Shown here: positions 62,594 to 64,000 of the stretch, piece after piece
Numbering within the stretch: position 1 is the first letter of the stretch
Layout of the letters: each line of letters starts with the position of its first letter
Assembly: GCA_018061965.1 (NCBI GenBank)
Contig: JAGOTG010000008.1
Location: 1-64,000 of the forward strand
Direction of reading: 5' to 3'
Source of the DNA: Legionellaceae bacterium
GTDB taxonomy: Bacteria > Pseudomonadota > Gammaproteobacteria > Legionellales > Legionellaceae
DNA length: 64,000 nt
Notes under the pieces: model-generated
Told to the model about the DNA's origin: nothing
Databases searched by the model: none
What the model saw: the letters and a program-made list of their open reading frames with translations, nothing else
Program-made: the position numbers and the translations under genes

Positions 62594-64000
62594 GGGATGG
62601 TTCCTGAGTTCTATGTAAAATTTTAAACACGGTCGGTACAAAAAATAAGGTCGCAAAGGTTGCAAAACTCAACCCGCCGATCACTGCGCGTCCGAGTGGC
62701 GCATTTTGCTCCCCACCATCTCCCAAACCCAATGCCATGGGTAACATGCCTATGATCATGGCCAACGCTGTCATCATAACGGGGCGTAAACGCGTCACCC
62801 CAGCTTCTAACGCCGCAGCCTGCGGGGTTTGTCCTGCCGCTAAATTGGCCCGCGCAAAACTTACTAATAAAATACTATTGGACGTTGCTACGCCCATACA
62901 CATAATGGCACCAGTCAGAGCCGGGACACTTAAGGCGGTGTGTGTTAAAAACAACATCCAAGCAATCCCGGCTATCGCTGCTGGCAATGCGGTGATAATA
63001 ATAAAAGGGTCTAACCACGACTGAAAATTAATTACCATAATCATATAAACTAAGATTACGGAAAAAAGCAATCCAAAATATAAGGTTTTAAACGTGGATT
63101 GTTGCGTTGCAATTTGCCCACGCACAAAAATTTGCGACCCCTCCGGTAAATCTTTTGCCGTTTCTTTGATAATACGATTCAGATCAGCGCTCACAGCACC
63201 CATATCACGTCCATCTACGCCCGCTAGAATATTTAACATCGGTTGTACATTATAATGGGACGCGACCAAAGGGACCCCAATGCGTTTAATACTCGCCACT
63301 GCTCCTAAAATTTGCATAGGCGTGCTGACCGACGTATTGGTAATTGGCATATTCAACAAATCTTGAACCGTATCAATTTCATATTGCGGCATTTGGGTTG
63401 TTATTTGGTAGTTCATTTTATTGTCCGGATCCACCCAAAAATTGGGTGTGGTCTGAAATGCACCGGCCAAAGCAATCATTAAATTATTACCAATATCTTG
63501 CTGCGTAAACCCTAACTCCTTCGCACGGGTTCTGTCCACATCTACAAACAAAGCAGGATATTGATCCGATTGCCGAATTCTCGAATCCACAATCCCAGGA
63601 ATGGTCCGGATCTGTTGCAATAATCGGCGCGCATAATTATGGTTAGGGCCGTGGTGCAACCCAATAATCTGAATATCGATATCTGCAGGGTGACCAAAAT
63701 TAAGAATTTTTCCTACCATGTCAGCCGGTAAAAAAGCAAAATCCACTGATTGGAATTTCTCACGTAATTTTTCGCGCAACAAACGCGTATACAGTTGTAC
63801 CGGGTGATGATGCTCTTTTAAAGCAATAAACGTATCCGTATCATTAGCCCCATTGGTGCCCGTATCGTTATACGTTAAATTCACACCACTAATCGGAAGA
63901 CCAATATTATCTACCGTAGAATCCAACTCATCGGCAGGAATGACTTGCTTAATTACCGTATTCACTTCAGCAGCAATTTTCGCAGTTTCTTCAATTCGGG
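62586..64000 (-). CDS. RND efflux pump, inner-membrane subunit (5' end outside window)
   Basis: The frame is open to the right edge, so only the C-terminal part (about 471 residues) of a roughly 1000-1050-residue proton-driven pump is present. It starts in the second periplasmic porter domain and contains the last membrane helices: SVILVYMIMVINFQSWLDP, GAIMCMGVATSNSILLVSFA and a conserved LRPVMMTALAMIIGMLPMAL. The sequence type is hydrophobe/amphiphile efflux (HAE1-like). A GTG at 63963-63965 is internal, not the start. First gene of the pump-adaptor-channel operon. Confidence 0.9.
   Translation of the reverse strand, partial: RIEETAKIAAEVNTVIKQVIPADELDSTVDNIGLPISGVNLTYNDTGTNGANDTDTFIALKEHHHPVQLYTRLLREKLREKFQSVDFAFLPADMVGKILNFGHPADIDIQIIGLHHGPNHNYARRLLQQIRTIPGIVDSRIRQSDQYPALFVDVDRTRAKELGFTQQDIGNNLMIALAGAFQTTPNFWVDPDNKMNYQITTQMPQYEIDTVQDLLNMPITNTSVSTPMQILGAVASIKRIGVPLVASHYNVQPMLNILAGVDGRDMGAVSADLNRIIKETAKDLPEGSQIFVRGQIATQQSTFKTLYFGLLFSVILVYMIMVINFQSWLDPFIIITALPAAIAGIAWMLFLTHTALSVPALTGAIMCMGVATSNSILLVSFARANLAAGQTPQAAALEAGVTRLRPVMMTALAMIIGMLPMALGLGDGGEQNAPLGRAVIGGLSFATFATLFFVPTVFKILHRTQEPSHV

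Noticed and set aside
1..64000. CRISPR arrays or long tandem repeats
   Set aside because: No regularly spaced direct repeats were seen; the repeats found are palindromic and dispersed.

Overview
The window looks like chromosome from an AT-rich gammaproteobacterium of the Legionellales (Legionella/Coxiella/Berkiella-like), probably host-associated. Three things point there. The housekeeping genes (yajQ, topA-smg-dprA, ssb, folE, deoC, the heme A/SURF1 cluster) are gammaproteobacterial. Between them lie many large, orphan, coiled-coil, ankyrin, glycosyltransferase-like, GTPase-like and Sel1-like proteins of the kind that fill effector repertoires of intracellular Legionellales. At 852-1012 there is an RsmY/RsmZ-type small RNA preceded by a LetA/GacA-like box. 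This assignment is inference from gene content; there is no rRNA in the window.

Layout. 1-6.3 kb: tail of an unknown gene, yajQ (-), a CsrA-sponge small RNA (+), a 50-residue lipoprotein (+), the dprA-smg-topA group (-), then ssb (+). 6.3-12.5 kb: a membrane-anchored GTPase-like protein and an L,D-transpeptidase-like protein (+), then a minus-strand run hinT-folE-CDF exporter-ZIP importer-solute-binding protein. 12.6-13.0 kb: tRNA-Lys(UUU) twice and tRNA-Arg(UCG). 13.4-19.6 kb: orphan membrane and secreted proteins, a fatty-acid-hydroxylase-like enzyme, an outer-membrane barrel and a cysteine-rich thaumatin-like secreted protein. 20.1-28.8 kb: homospermidine synthase, LD-carboxypeptidase, a degenerate M48-like membrane protein, a glycosyltransferase-like/ankyrin effector candidate, an ABC exporter, an orphan antitoxin with a toxin remnant, and two tandem lumazine-synthase-like genes.

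28.8-40.6 kb is dominated by two minus-strand genes: a 3011-residue protein with a SecA-type DEAD motor buried around residues 1900-2430, followed by an 863-residue helical partner. This pair is the best candidate for an undescribed system. 40.7-46.4 kb: deoC, an ankyrin protein plus HAD phosphatase, a truncated lplT-like remnant, an orphan membrane protein, a small HTH protein, an MsrB-MsrA fusion and rimK. 46.5-50.3 kb is a tightly overlapping cytochrome oxidase assembly operon (SURF1, thioredoxin-like, ctaA, ctaB, SCO), with a DUF2909 protein and a Rap1a-like secreted protein divergent from it. 51.1-59.6 kb: orphan helical proteins, one with three internal repeats, surround an isolated ilvBN pair and a broken Sel1-type gene. 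59.6-64 kb: a tripartite RND efflux operon that runs off the right edge.

Dispersed palindromic repeats (core GAGCGTAGCGA-GGATCT) occur between genes at about 23.7, 25.3, 28.3 and 46.5 kb, and a different 134-nt hairpin element lies at 44.5 kb. No CRISPR array, rRNA or intact insertion sequence was seen.
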